Of a stretch of 64,000 bases of DNA, positions 14,101 through 25,500 are shown piece after piece. Below the pieces are notes generated by a model, which searched no databases, was not told where the DNA came from, and worked only from the letters and a program-made list of their open reading frames with translations. Source of the DNA: Pocillopora verrucosa (Eukaryota > Cnidaria > Anthozoa > Scleractinia > Pocilloporidae); NCBI RefSeq assembly GCF_036669915.1, contig NC_089315.1, positions 6,595,791 to 6,659,790 of the forward strand, read 5' to 3'. The first letter of the stretch is position 1. Every line of letters starts with the position of its first letter. The position numbers were made by a program, and so were the translations under genes.

Positions 14101-16122
14101 ATTTAGAATGTTTACTCTCTATACAACGATATTGTGCAACTTGATGCTCGATGCTTCTTCATTGAAACATGGCGATGTAAGATTTGTTATTTACATCAGT
14201 TGTTTTAATTCCCTAAATTGTTAGGCTGAACGATATCAGAACCCGATCAACACCGCGCATCGACGATATCAATGTTTTCAGAACCGAGGACGTGTTAGTG
14301 CTTGGAAGGCATTTTGAAGGACACCAACGCTTATTCAGCATCGTTCTGGCAGTGTTGGTACCTGAAGAAAAGCAGCGCCAATCATCTCTAAGACAAACCA
14401 TCTCAGCTGCTACTCTCTGCAAAATGATAGTAAAAACGTCAGAACGTATTTCAGAGTATATGGATAACGTTGAAATAGTCTTAATCAATGGTGAAAAGGA
14501 GCCAACTTGTGCGTCTAACTCAGTGGACGATGATGAACACGAAGGCAAAAACGGACAAATCAGTGGGAATAAAGAAAGAAAAGTGGATAGTCAGCATGAA
14601 GAAGGGTTATCTTCTGGTGCTACAGCTGGAATTGTTTTGAGTATCATTTTAGTCATCATTCTCGTGGGTGTTGGCTTCGTCTTAGTGAGGTGAGTGCTTA
14701 CCTTTCGTGAGCTAGTCGTTGTTTGACTATGAAAAGAAGCCACGAACAAGTAATTCAGAGCTTATGATGCAAGTTTTTCCTTGGCCGGCTTTAGGATAAT
14801 GCCCTCCTTATTAAGAATGAAAAAATCTAAATTAATCCTATTTTCCATTTAGCATATAAATGGGTCTACAAATGAAAGGATGTGATAGTCCTGATCCCTT
14901 TATTTACTTAGTTTTTCAGTAATGATTAAGCGAAATGAAAATTATAAAAATAGTTCATTCATTTTGGTACAAACGTTTGAGCAGCTTTTTAAGGATTTTT
15001 AAAAATACAAGATCCTTGTGCACTTCATTAGACCATGACAATAGAATGCTTTATAATCGTTCGATTGACTAAGATATCATTCATGAGACAAAACGGGACA
15101 ACGTTAGTTATAGGCTCTATAAAATCATCTGTGAGATCGGATATTTCGACTCTGAGGAACTAATTTCGTTTCAAGTGTCATTAAAAGAAAAACTGCAATA
15201 ATACAGGATTTTTCTGATATTCTCTTTCATTTTTTTATTTTTCCAAAGGTCGCGGGAAAAGGGGTTGAAAATTTTTAGAACTCCTTTCACACTTTCATTT
15301 AACAATCCTGGCTTCGAGCCTCATCATTCCAATCTTTACGACGACAATTCAGGAGGAGTTCCCTTCAGTATTCCAGAGACTTCCGAGCCTTACGAGGTAG
15401 TAAAACTTCCATCTTCAATCAGCGAAAGACAGGTTCAGAACCCAGAAACATCTGTTTACGAGCAAGAGTGCGCGAATCCTTTATATCTCGCAAAGAGTAA
15501 AGATGGTGATTTCCAAAGCTCAGCTGGCAATCCAATTTATGAGTCCATTAACGGGCACGGGAGTGGGAATCCAAAGGGACCAAGAGCTGAATCTGATTAT
15601 GGAAGCTTGGCCAAACGAAAATTTCATCCCGATGGCGACCGAAATGAAGAACAACTGTATGCTAAGCCATATAAAATAAAACCTCGTTCGCCCTCTGGGT
15701 TTAATTCCCCTGAAGCGCAAAATGGCAACACTTATGCCCAGCTTGGCTTGGGGAGCGTTGTGCAACCTAGCCAAGATAGTGGTTTTGAGCAGCCTGGGTA
15801 CGCGTCACTCGCTCCCTTCTCTCGAAATATCCACGGAGGCAATGGCAAAGGTGTTAGTTCTCGCAAGGGTATTTCCTCGCAGGATAATTTTTGGCCTCAA
15901 AACACTGTGCACCCCCAAAATCCCGAAAGCCAGAACGAAAAACCAGTGAGTCCAAGGAAAGCTTGTTTCCTTGGTTATCCAGCGAGCCGCCTGGCAGATG
16001 AGAATTGTAGTAAAGAGCAGTTAAGTAGTAAACAGAAAGTCCGAAGTACAACTTTAAAGGACAAGGAAACGCCTGTCTTACATCTTCCTACTGAGCCTGG
16101 TCCTGAAGAGACGATTATCTGA
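5036..16122 (+). CDS. Receptor gene A: triple YWTD-propeller/EGF, SEA-like, single-pass membrane protein (14 exons)
   Basis: The exons are 5036-5117, 6347-6758, 7431-7846, 8391-8516, 8783-9182, 9801-10228, 10492-10608, 10908-11313, 11592-12010, 12418-13068, 13515-13558, 13877-13965, 14225-14689 and 15249-16122. All introns are GT-AG, all junctions keep frame, and the lengths sum to 4929 nt (1642 aa plus stop). The order is signal peptide (1-27), propeller 1 (28-303), EGF (304-345), propeller 2 (346-621), EGF (622-660), propeller 3 (661-935), EGF, Ser/Thr/Pro stalk, EGF (to 1152), SEA-like region (1153 to about 1300), membrane helix (about 1328-1350) and cytoplasmic tail. The propeller-EGF alternation is that of LRP5/6, LRP4 and the LDL receptor, which bind secreted ligands and are internalised. 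No LDLR class A repeats and only three propellers were found, and the SEA-like region is foreign to LRP5/6, so orthology is not claimed. Gene B downstream shares the exon plan at both ends and is a paralogue. The exact SEA exon boundaries are the least certain part. Confidence 0.88.
6347..7846 (+). CDS. Gene A exons 2-3: first YWTD beta-propeller
   Basis: The exons are 6347-6758 and 7431-7846. The first opens with a Cys pair ([10 protein letters not shown]) and has [21 protein letters not shown] and RIEVAQLDG. The second has [15 protein letters not shown] and late, weaker blades (RIYFIS, VFYVSD). Six LDLR class B blades can be counted. The intron falls inside the conserved blade sequence DPRKG/YMFW, the same place as in all other propellers of this cluster. 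Confidence 0.9.
8391..8516 (+). CDS. Gene A exon 4: EGF-like module 1
   Basis: This 126-nt phase 1-1 exon has the pattern [16 protein letters not shown], then CACP and a final TCDD. That is the six-cysteine EGF that caps propellers in LDLR-family proteins. The symmetric phase means it can be inserted or lost without a frame change. Confidence 0.9.
8783..10228 (+). CDS. Gene A exons 5-6: second YWTD beta-propeller
   Basis: The exons are 8783-9182 and 9801-10228. Blade signatures are [46 protein letters not shown] and RLYYFD. Entry is in phase 1 and exit in phase 1, as for propellers 1 and 3. Confidence 0.92.
10492..10608 (+). CDS. Gene A exon 7: EGF-like module 2
   Basis: Sequence [15 protein letters not shown] is followed by CACP and KPDGKTC. 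The last cysteine codon is split by the intron (T/GT), unlike the other EGF exons. The donor is GTAAGT. Confidence 0.9.
10908..12010 (+). CDS. Gene A exons 8-9: third YWTD beta-propeller
   Basis: The exons are 10908-11313 and 11592-12010. Signatures are [45 protein letters not shown] and RLFWVD. It has the best-conserved first four blades of the three propellers. Confidence 0.92.
12418..13068 (+). CDS. Gene A exon 10: EGF 3, Ser/Thr/Pro-rich stalk, EGF 4
   Basis: One 651-nt exon codes an EGF ([15 protein letters not shown]), then about 130 residues dominated by Ser, Pro and Thr, then a second EGF of the Notch type ([27 protein letters not shown]). The stalk is likely heavily O-glycosylated. 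Its DNA has purine-poor imperfect repeats (tcgccttcgcggtcgcc at about 12570-12600), which suggests growth by microsatellite-like slippage. Gene B has the same EGF-stalk-EGF exon at 29094-29579. Confidence 0.9.
13515..14689 (+). CDS. Gene A exons 11-13: SEA-like juxtamembrane domain and membrane helix
   Basis: The exons are 13515-13558 (44 nt), 13877-13965 and 14225-14689. A beta strand (VVSIAFKM) is followed by a helix-like stretch with two cysteines and a basic cluster KLRKR. A second alpha/beta part ([22 protein letters not shown]) follows, then an acidic linker. The membrane helix is [20 protein letters not shown]. The second exon is ended at 13965 because that choice alone joins in frame to 14225; the nearer donor at 13959 would give a stop. 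Calling it SEA-like is an inference from layout and position. Confidence 0.7.
15249..16122 (+). CDS. Gene A exon 14: cytoplasmic signalling tail
   Basis: The last coding exon gives about 290 cytoplasmic residues. Visible short motifs are two NPxY endocytic/PTB-type sites (NPLY, NPIY), several YxxL or YxxV sites (YEVV, YGSL, YAQL, YASL) and an NPGFEP near the membrane. NTYAQLGL resembles an ITIM/ITSM core. In known receptors NPxY recruits PTB adaptors and phosphorylated YxxL recruits SH2 proteins. Phosphorylation here is inferred. The stop is TGA at 16120-16122. Confidence 0.88.
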
Positions 16123-16294
16123 GTATTGTAAAAAATTTACTTCACTACTTTGAAAGACTAAGCGACGAACGCATCAACGAGGAAGACAATGTTTTTAAGC
16201 ATAGACTCAGACTAGTCTAGAGAAAGTTTATAAGTTGCAAACAATGCCGCACCTCTAGTTTTGGCAGTTATTTAGAAAACTGTTTTTGGAATGG

Positions 16295-16300
16295 AATAAA
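16295..16300 (+). promoter_or_regulatory. poly(A) signal AATAAA of receptor gene A
   Basis: Canonical AATAAA lies about 170 bases after the stop codon, making a short 3' UTR plausible. No other canonical hexamer was seen closer to the stop. Confidence 0.55.
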
Positions 16301-19300
16301 AAAGCTATTTTTTAAACTCGCTGAAGAAATAGAGATGTACTTCGTACCAAGAAGAATCGATCCTTAGACCTTCAGATTCCGCGTTCCGATGCTCTGCTTC
16401 TGTGGCTATCTTAGCCACAGTGACTTTATGGTGAGCCTGAAGCCTATCATGGAGTATTTCGTTATAAAATTTTATATTCATTTATTAATTAATGTATCAC
16501 TCAGAAATTTCAGTGTCATTATACCATAGTTTAGTGTCTCGCTTTTGAGGTCGTTCGATGAAGTAGATAATACCAATGATATACTATTAATTATAACTTT
16601 AGATTCAGCGGTTCCTGAATCTAACATTTGCATAATTTTGATAGAAAAAATTTGAAAATGATTTTTATTACAGATGCACAGAATAAACTTAAGATATTCC
16701 TGATAGGAAAGTAGGTAAAGATTCTTTCAATAGTGTAGCTTGGTTAATCCGCTGCTGCGTGTTACTTATTAGACATTGAATTATCAGCCTTCCAAATTCA
16801 TTGTACGAACTGTTAATATTAATATTGAAGCGATCACAGGCGTCATTTAAAAGGTAATGAAAAGGTAGTTTAAAGCAATGCAGTCCTAGTTAACATGTTA
16901 TGTCTAAAATATGTTAGAGGACAGTTTCATGTACATTGAAAATGATCCCAAATACATAAACCGCATCGTATCAGAAACATGATGGTACAATGTTTCCTTC
17001 ATTGTGATTCATTGACCCACAATGTTGATGTACCTCAACTCTTTGCCAATTTCAGGGTCATTTCCATTTATGATACAACTCAACAGAACTTTTTCTGGAG
17101 ATATTAAACGATTTTCATCCTGGTGGTTTTCCAGATTCAAAAATACAAAATGAAGTCTGTCTCACCAGGATATCAAATTATATGGAGCGTCATGGTATGA
17201 AAAAGCAATTCTGAAATTATTCGACAAGCGATCGAACGAACAAAACAAGACGAAATCAAGGAAAATTCAACTACCACCATATGTCATGTATTTGCAGACT
17301 GCCGTAAAGCTGCACGGATCCCTAAGACACTTAGCGAAATTGCCTTTTTTCAGTAGTCGCACAGTAACATAGCATTTTTTTTTACGTAAGGGAAGGGAGG
17401 GATATATGTGTTCAACCATGTATGACACAAGCTATAACAAGACAGTTTTAATGGGAGGGAAGGGGTGAGTAGGGCGGTGGAAGTACTCAAGGCATGTTGA
17501 ACACAATTAAGAAAATGTAAATGCATCAATCACGATGCAGAATTAACTTTCCAAAATTTTTAGAACTGTGCACCACATTCGATAGAACAAAGAAAGCGAT
17601 ATCCTTGATATAAGCTCTACAACTGTGCTCTAAGAGACAGAAATCTCATCTTGAGCGACAACCAACCACAAAGCGGGAAATATTCAGCTCAGTTTATAGT
17701 GATCATACAGACAATTGCTCTCCAAAACTAGATAACCAGCTGTTCGGCTTTTCTTGCGCAGTTGAGATTGTCAGCATTGTCCAATTCCCCTTTTTATAAA
17801 GGAAGCTTTAAGAAGTCTAGCTTCCGCGGCATTTATTGCGGAAGTTTTTTGTGGATGCCCACGTTTAAAAGTACTTTCGTTTCTTAATTTAGCCAAAAAA
17901 AGCACACCTACAAAGAGAAAAGTTAGAGACGTTTGCCAAGGATAAGCTGTCAGAGTGGAGTGTCCTAAAACCCCTTTCCAGCTGACATTCTTAGCATCTT
18001 TGTCGCCATGATTATGAGAGTTTTCCTTTCTCATGTAGCCTGTAGATAGTCAAAATCTGTCATCTTTGTCAGGTTTTGTACAAGAAAGTAAACCTTCCCA
18101 CGTATATTAATAGGGAGTAGTTTTCATGAAAAACTCCCATATAAGGGCCCATTAAGTTTATATTGTCAAGGAAGACTTCCCGTTGCAAGGGCCTTTGTCG
18201 ACCACAATGAAACTGAACGTCCAGAGTATTTCTAACTTTTTCATACATTCTTTTCTAATCCACCCGGCTCTTCTTTACCAGCGCTGTCTGAAAACTCTTC
18301 ATTTCCTTTTTCATTTTCAAACAGTGTTGCTGCTTCCAGTTCTTTTCATTACTTCTTCGTCTTCTTCTCCTTGTTCTTGTTCTTGTTTTTCTTTTTTCAT
18401 TTACTCTGTGCATGCGCTGACATGTTCATGCTTCCTGATCGCGAAGCATTCGTTACGCAGACGTGAACCATATCATGAAATACAATAAACTGGACAGGGA
18501 AACGTGTCTTACTGTGCGCCATGCAATCTTAAAAAAAGAGAATGGCCACATTACTCAAGTAACCTTCAATGTCATCTTGATCACAGTTCTACAGGTAAAG
18601 AGAAATCGATTCGTTCTTTTTTATGAAATCCGTTTGTTATGGCAAGACAGTCAGGGATCATATCTTGCCTTTAATTTTGTTATGTCTCCACAGCTTACGT
18701 TTCCTTTGTGATTTGTAGTGTTTCAACTTTTTGGCTATGCAAATTTTGTTATTGACTTCGCGATGAATAATTACGTTTAGCAAGACAGCGAGCCGAAGTA
18801 GAGAAATAGAGAAAAGTGGTTATTTAGGAAGTTTCTGTGGCTCGCCTTAAGGTAGGAAAACGTTTAATTTGATGTTCGAGGCGCCTAAATTTTTGACGTA
18901 CCTCCTCTAAATTTTCCTCCAACTGAATATCCATCAAGGCATTGAAATTATTCTGTTTTAAACGAAGTCTCAACAATCATATCTCATCCGATCGAATCGA
19001 ATCGAATGCATCTAGTACAATTCTCTATTTCGACTCATCCGCGCTTAAATTTGATAAGATTCCGTTATCGATATTGTCAAATTACTAAAGTTGTTTCCGC
19101 CACAAATTTTGAAGTCTGCATTATTTTGCATGACAAAGTGTTTTGTTCGCTTAATAACATTCAAACACTTCCTAGCGTTGTAAACAATAGGAGGACTAAA
19201 GCGAAAGTAGCCAGCGAATTCCTTCTTGACATATAAGTTTTTCCATATCAACGTCCAAGGTATTTACTACCGAATATTTAATCTATTTATCACGTATATC

Positions 19301-19467
19301 ATATCTAGCTATCTTTGAATTGACTAGGCAATATATTAAGCTTGCACGATTATAAAACGAATAACATCCAAATAGGTACAATATCTGTGATATAAGACTG
19401 ACAAATACATGGACTCTCCATAGGATCGCTGTATTGCAGTGTGATAGTCACCAAGGAAAGGGGAAAC
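16301..19467. other. intergenic region between receptor genes A and B
   Basis: No conserved domain was found. A - strand frame at 18034-17771 (87 codons) has one hydrophobic stretch but no partner exons. Two + strand frames at 18183-18711 are low-complexity or hydrophobic translations of pyrimidine-rich DNA. The promoter of gene B must lie toward the right end; no motif was assigned. Confidence 0.5.
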
Positions 19468-19549
19468 ATGCAGCAACAGACTTTTTATAAGCAGTTTCAT
19501 CCTTTGGTACTTTTGACGTTGGCCGTACTTGTTTCGAGAAATATCGGAG
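19468..19549 (+). CDS. Gene B exon 1: signal peptide
   Basis: ATG at 19468 is followed by a hydrophobic core (LVLLTLAVLV) and a donor GTGAGT in phase 1. An upstream in-frame non-ATG extension back to 19441 is not needed. Confidence 0.8.
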
Positions 19550-22500
19550 GTGAGTTATTCCAAGTTGAGTTAAAATTTGTTAGACTTAATGTCGATGAGC
19601 CCACTGAATTGCAAATGTTTTTTTTCCCAATTAAAGTTTCACATTTCAACAACCGGGTTCTCGGGTACGCGGCCGTTTAATTAACGAATTTTGTGTTGTC
19701 CTTGCGGCAAGATTTATTCCTCGTGACAAGAGTATAGCGGTAAGAGATAAGAAACACTAAATTACCACATTGGCTCTTCAGGATCAAAGAAGTTCAAAAT
19801 CTGCAAGAAAGCGACAATAGTTTTATAAACATCGATTTCCTAAAGGCAGTAAATAGACTTTCGAAAGTTCATCGAGACAAAAAGAAATATTCGTACAGTG
19901 GATAGAAAAATTGGTAATTTAGAGTTAGCAATTGAGTTGAAAACGTAAATTGACCGTAAAGAGTTTAAAGGCTGACGTTTCGAGCGTTAGCTCTTCGGCA
20001 GAGTGATTGAAAAATAGGTCGCTTTAAACTGATGAGCCTACGACTGAGGCAAGCAACATGCACAGTCTGAAAAAGTTTCATCTTCACGCCGAGATCCTTT
20101 TATTTGATGCTTGTCAAGCTTACTTTTATCCTGAGAAAATAAGGTCAGTCTTATGATAACTTGAAATCTCGAAACCGTCTCTGTGTAAGCGATTCAGCCG
20201 AATGTTATTCAACTGATTCTACCGAATTACGAAGAAAAGAATTACGTTTAGATTTAGTTGTAAACGTTGTAAACAAGAAACTTTTTAAATAGAGATGTCA
20301 AGAAATATGCTGAATCACCCTATATTACGTAGGAAGCCATGTTGTGTATTGCAGAGCCGACATTGTTTACACGTAAAGCCGACGTCATAAGTTGAGTGGA
20401 CGATTTTTGTAAACAATCCTCTAACAAAACATTACATAACTAGGGAAAAGTCTAATTGGTTTCTAGCATTGAATGACGCTAAATTTATAGCTTGTCATTA
20501 GCCAAATATCGTCATTTCTTTATTTATAATTGATTTGAAAAATTCTGCTTTAACTGAGGAGTTCTCAAATAATATTGAACTGAGAAACTTGGTCGATTTT
20601 TTTCATGTCAATTGATGTCATATCATATAAGCAATCCAGGGTTTCAAACGTTTCAAATAGGAATAACGCCGCATACAGCCGTCGGTGCAATGGATAATTA
20701 GAATAGAATCGAACATTTATACCAAATAGTGCAATATATCGTTGTAGTCATCTTGAATGAGGAACATGTTATGCAGTAATTTATTTTGTTTGTCATGTTA
20801 ACAATTCAGATATGTAAATGAATATCGGGAAAACAAAGATTTAAAACATCATTATCGATCAAGGATAACAGTTGGCATGGGAATAACTTTCTCAAAGAAA
20901 GAAATGTAGATGCAAATGGGAAAGAACGGTGCCAAGCATCTAATTTCTCGAGCTGTGACTGATGCACTCCCTTGCGTAAAAGTGATTTTTGTTTATCTTG
21001 CATTTGAGTCACAATTTTCTTAACTCTAGTTTCTATTAAGAATTACGTCAAACGTTCTTGTGCTCCTGAAGAGCTTTTCAAATCTTTATGTCCACGAGGA
21101 AATAAAACTTCAAGTTTGGTTTGTTTGAATCAGTCCGTGATAACAAAGTCTAAATATAATAGAAGTTGAACCCACTATTTTATGTAACAATAAGGACTGT
21201 GGCTCCTGTTGGGAAGAAAAACAAGTTAAAACAAGTTCCGTCACATCATAGGACATAATAGGTCCTCGTGCTGCTTTGACTATGTAGCCTGGGGCATGAT
21301 TCCTCGTCAGGTTTATGTAAATTTAGGGCATACTAGCAGCATATTCTACAGTCTTTGTTTAGTATACCTCACACACGTCTGAAATTTGTTTTAAAAATTC
21401 GTAGCACTAGCATATCACATTCGAATGGAACTTGTCTCGTATCAAGAAATGGTCCATTGTCATTGGAGAACAACATTGCCTCTGTTATTTTAGATAAAAT
21501 TTTTCCATAAAGCCTGCACTTGACGAAAAATGTTTAAAAATCTTATGCTGGTAAGGGGTCAAGATATTACCAGGCCTTGAGAATTTATCGAAAAAAAGTT
21601 CCAACCATCCGAGGAGTACATTGCGTTTGTGAAAATGCCACTCTTCTTTTAAAAAAAGATTGACTGATTGACTTGATTGACACTAGTGTTTCTGCAACGC
21701 AGGTTCGCATGGCTGTCAGAGCGACCCAAGCCTCTACTTCATTGACGATCACAATATCAAATGTGCCACTGTCAAATCTTTGCAACAACCAAACCCTTCC
21801 TTTCAAACAGTAGTCACTAAAATTGCTGAAGGAGCAGGGATTGACATTGATGTGCGAAACAGAATGATCTATTGGAGTGACACCACGGCGTGGACGATAA
21901 ACCGAATGAACTTGACTTCAGGAGAAATAAAAGTCATTGTTAGGCATAATGTAGGAGAGGTTTACTCCCTGGCTGTTGAATGGGAAAGCGGCTTGATCTA
22001 CTGGACGGATTATATCTATGAGAGAATAGAAGTAGCTAAACTTGATGGGAGCTCCAGGAAAACTCTTGTAACACAAAACGCGCGTTCGCCTGTTGGAATT
22101 TCAGTCGATCCAAGAAGTGGGTAGGTAATTATGGTCTCGGAGTCGTGCATTGCTTTTTCTATTCTATCTTTATCCTGAGGAAGTTTTATTGGGTAGTGCA
22201 GATGGAAAAATTTGACAAGTTTTTCCGACAAGTTCACCAGTATAAGACGTATTAGTCACGTTTTTGAATAAGGAGGCTGGTTGGGGCAAAGACATCTCTG
22301 TAAAGGCAAAAAGCCGCCGATCTCAGTGTTATGAAGAGTTTTGTAAAAGGAGAAGCACTATGCTTACTGAGAACAAACTCAGTTAAAAAATCTGTTGAAT
22401 TAAAGAAGAAAGAATTTTCACGAATTCGCCTTATAGAACAAGGCTGCCCTCAGGACCTCGTCGAAGAGATCTTAGCCGAATTACAATTCTCATCACGCAA

Positions 22501-25500
22501 CACGCAAACAAAACGAAAACATTTAGAAAGATTTTGCCGTTCGTTACGACTTTCAACCCTGTTAACAAGAATCTTAAAAAGATTCTTATGAAACAATGGC
22601 ATCTTATTTAAGGCAACAATTGTTGCTTATCGGAAGGACAGGTCTCTAAAAGATTCTCTTGTTATAGCGCGACTTCCTTCACTTTAATTACAAAACAGCA
22701 TCGAGGAGTTATAATATTAATTCATAATATGTAGAGAGACTGCGTAATATATCGTAGGTATTTTTTTTTGCAGATACATGGTTTGGGTGGAGCACGATTA
22801 CGCAACGAGGAAGATAATGCGTGCAGATTTGACAGGCGAAAATCCTCTAGAGTTGCAAAAACTTTTTTATGGCTTGCCTTTATATGTCATTATTAATCAC
22901 AGCGATAGTCGAGTGTACTGGACCGATATTCATCGTTCATTTACTTTTATTGGGTCAATTGGAATTAACGGAAATCGTTTAAGATATGTGAAATATCTTC
23001 GTCCAACTTACTTCCCATTTGATTTGGCAATCTCTCAAAATATCTTTTATTGGGCTGACCAGAATTTGCATGGAGTCTCGTGGTTCAATCAGAGTTCGTC
23101 TTCCAGTGTGGTGAATCTTCAAAATCTATCTCCTCTTGATTTAATTGGAGTGGCAATATCTGATTCATCAACTCAACCAATAGGTATTTGATAAACATCT
23201 TTGAGATGCATGATTTCATAAAGTGTCATGCGGCAGAAACGATTTGAAGTCAGAGTATGAAGAGAGGGTTTAGTCACTATGTGCCTACCTTTTTTAGTTA
23301 GTACTGTTAAAATGTCTCTCGAAATCACCATCTGAAGTATATATACTTTTCAAAGCTTCTTGTAGAGACCAGTGGCATAGTTAAGTCCTAAGCAAATTTC
23401 ATCCACAACCCGCTTTCATTGGCAAGCCCTATTGTTAAAGAAAATTCTAAGTGGCAGTTAAATGACAGAACCTTTTTTCATGGGGGAAAGTTTCCCATTC
23501 GACAAAGAAAAATATCAAGGGAACACTCATCAGGGAAATTGATCACTGTAAATGAGTCCTCTTTCAGTGAAAACGGCGCAAATTTATATTCTTCTCTATT
23601 TTCAGCGATCCAGGAAAATCCGTGCGTAGTCAATAATGGAAATTGCAGCAATTTGTGCTTGTTAACCCCAGGAAGGGCAAGAAAGTGCGCCTGCCCTGAA
23701 GGAATTAAATTAAGGAATGACAGCATCACTTGTGAAAACGGTAAGTGAGTACAACCAAGAAATGACTAAAATGAGAATACAAATGATCATTGATTAAGCT
23801 AGGACTAGAGTACCTATTACTGCTGCTGTTTACAGTACTCCACGAAATTATTACAGTTTTAGGGTGTAGACCATAAATCCTACGCTCTAAACTTTTCAAC
23901 AAATTCATGACGCCAAAAGCGCATAACCTAGGTTATATGCTTTTGATGCCGCTGAATTCATAAAAACTCCCTAAACAGTACTCTGTAGATAAAAAATGAA
24001 AGTTTGTGGCCTTATAAAGAAAATCACTTTTACGATATCATGTCACATTTCATGAAATACGTCCAGACGTTCACTCTGAAGTGAAGATTGCGCCTCTAAG
24101 TAAAAATGAATACTAACTCAGCCAATGTCTTGAAGTCTAAAACAGCGTATAATGAGAGACAAAGCAGTAGTGAAAAACTGAGAATGGCGACGATAGTTTT
24201 TAGGCGAAACGTGAATCATTTCATCATGGCTCTAATGCAAGAATATGTTTGGTTCTGTAGAAACTGCGGCTGCAACACTACCACCGCCCCTTCCAGGTAT
24301 GTTCTCAATCCTTAGCATATTAAGCACTTTAAATTAAGGTCGTGAATACAATGGTCAAAATATCGCTAGCTTTGCACGAAGTTGCTATCACAGGTGCAGT
24401 CCAGGGAGCATTTTGTTATAAAAACAGTAAGAGATTCACATCATTACCGACTGCCATTAATGACTGTATATTCTATAAGTGCAAATCAGAATTGACGGAA
24501 TTCATTGATGACAAGTGTTCTTCATCACACTTAAAGGAAAATGGTCTTTTTCGTTCAGTTAAGTTTTGATTAAAATATGGTGGAACGAACAGCTCTAAAA
24601 AGTTCCATATATACAGGAAGCCAACATAATTAAAAGTTGCTATGAACACTAGGAAGTTAAACGCCACTACTTACAGACTTATGTTGCTTGAACCTCTAGC
24701 CATAAAAGTTCGCCTCAGGCCCCTGAGCGCCTCCAAGGAAGGTAAAGGCCGTGTCGAGGTTCTCTATAACGAAGTTTGGGGAACAATTTGTGATGACTAC
24801 TGGGGTCTCGACGAGGCGCACGTTATCTGTCGCATGTTGAACTATTCGGGAGCACAATTTGCACCCCGGAATGCATTCTTTGGCCGTGGATCAATTTTTA
24901 TGCCAATTCACTTAGACAATATAAAGTGTCGAGGCGACGAGTCGACAATTGCTGCGTGTCGCCATAATGGTTGGGGCCAAAATGATTGCTTACATTCAGA
25001 AGATGCCAGTGTGGTATGTTGGACCGACTCGGCTCCCTCTATTCAAGGTATGGAGCCTCTTGTAGTACAGCGTTCTCGCGATGAACAATTCCTCTTTATT
25101 GTTTGTTCGTCGTTTAAACGATAGTTGCTATATTTCTGATTTGTAATTGTAACAATAGAATATTTTGATTCACGAGAATTTCAAGAGTGCACCAGGAGTC
25201 TCTAACTTCTGTGTTTAGAAATGGCTCAGTTCCTCTTTCATTCACTCCTTTCTTATTGAAACCACGAGAGTTACCAACACCAAGAGGTCTTAATTTCGTA
25301 ATCCTTCTGTTAAAGTTGTACATTCTGCCTTCCAGTGTGGATAAGGATGCTTATTGCTGAGCTCTGTTCCACAAGTACGATCAAAATGTTCAAGTTTAGC
25401 GATCGTATGATAAAAAGCCAAATATTTTATTCCACTTTGCAGAGCCAACTTTGGCCCCTGGACCCTATCCAGGTACTTGTCTCTTTTGAATTTTGAAGTT

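Noticed and set aside
17771..18034. 87-codon - strand frame with a hydrophobic stretch
   Set aside because: No homologous domain, no supporting splice partner and no similar frame in the paralogous interval.
18183..18711. two + strand frames rich in Ser, Cys, Phe and Leu
   Set aside because: Translation of pyrimidine-rich low-complexity DNA, without domain or splice context.
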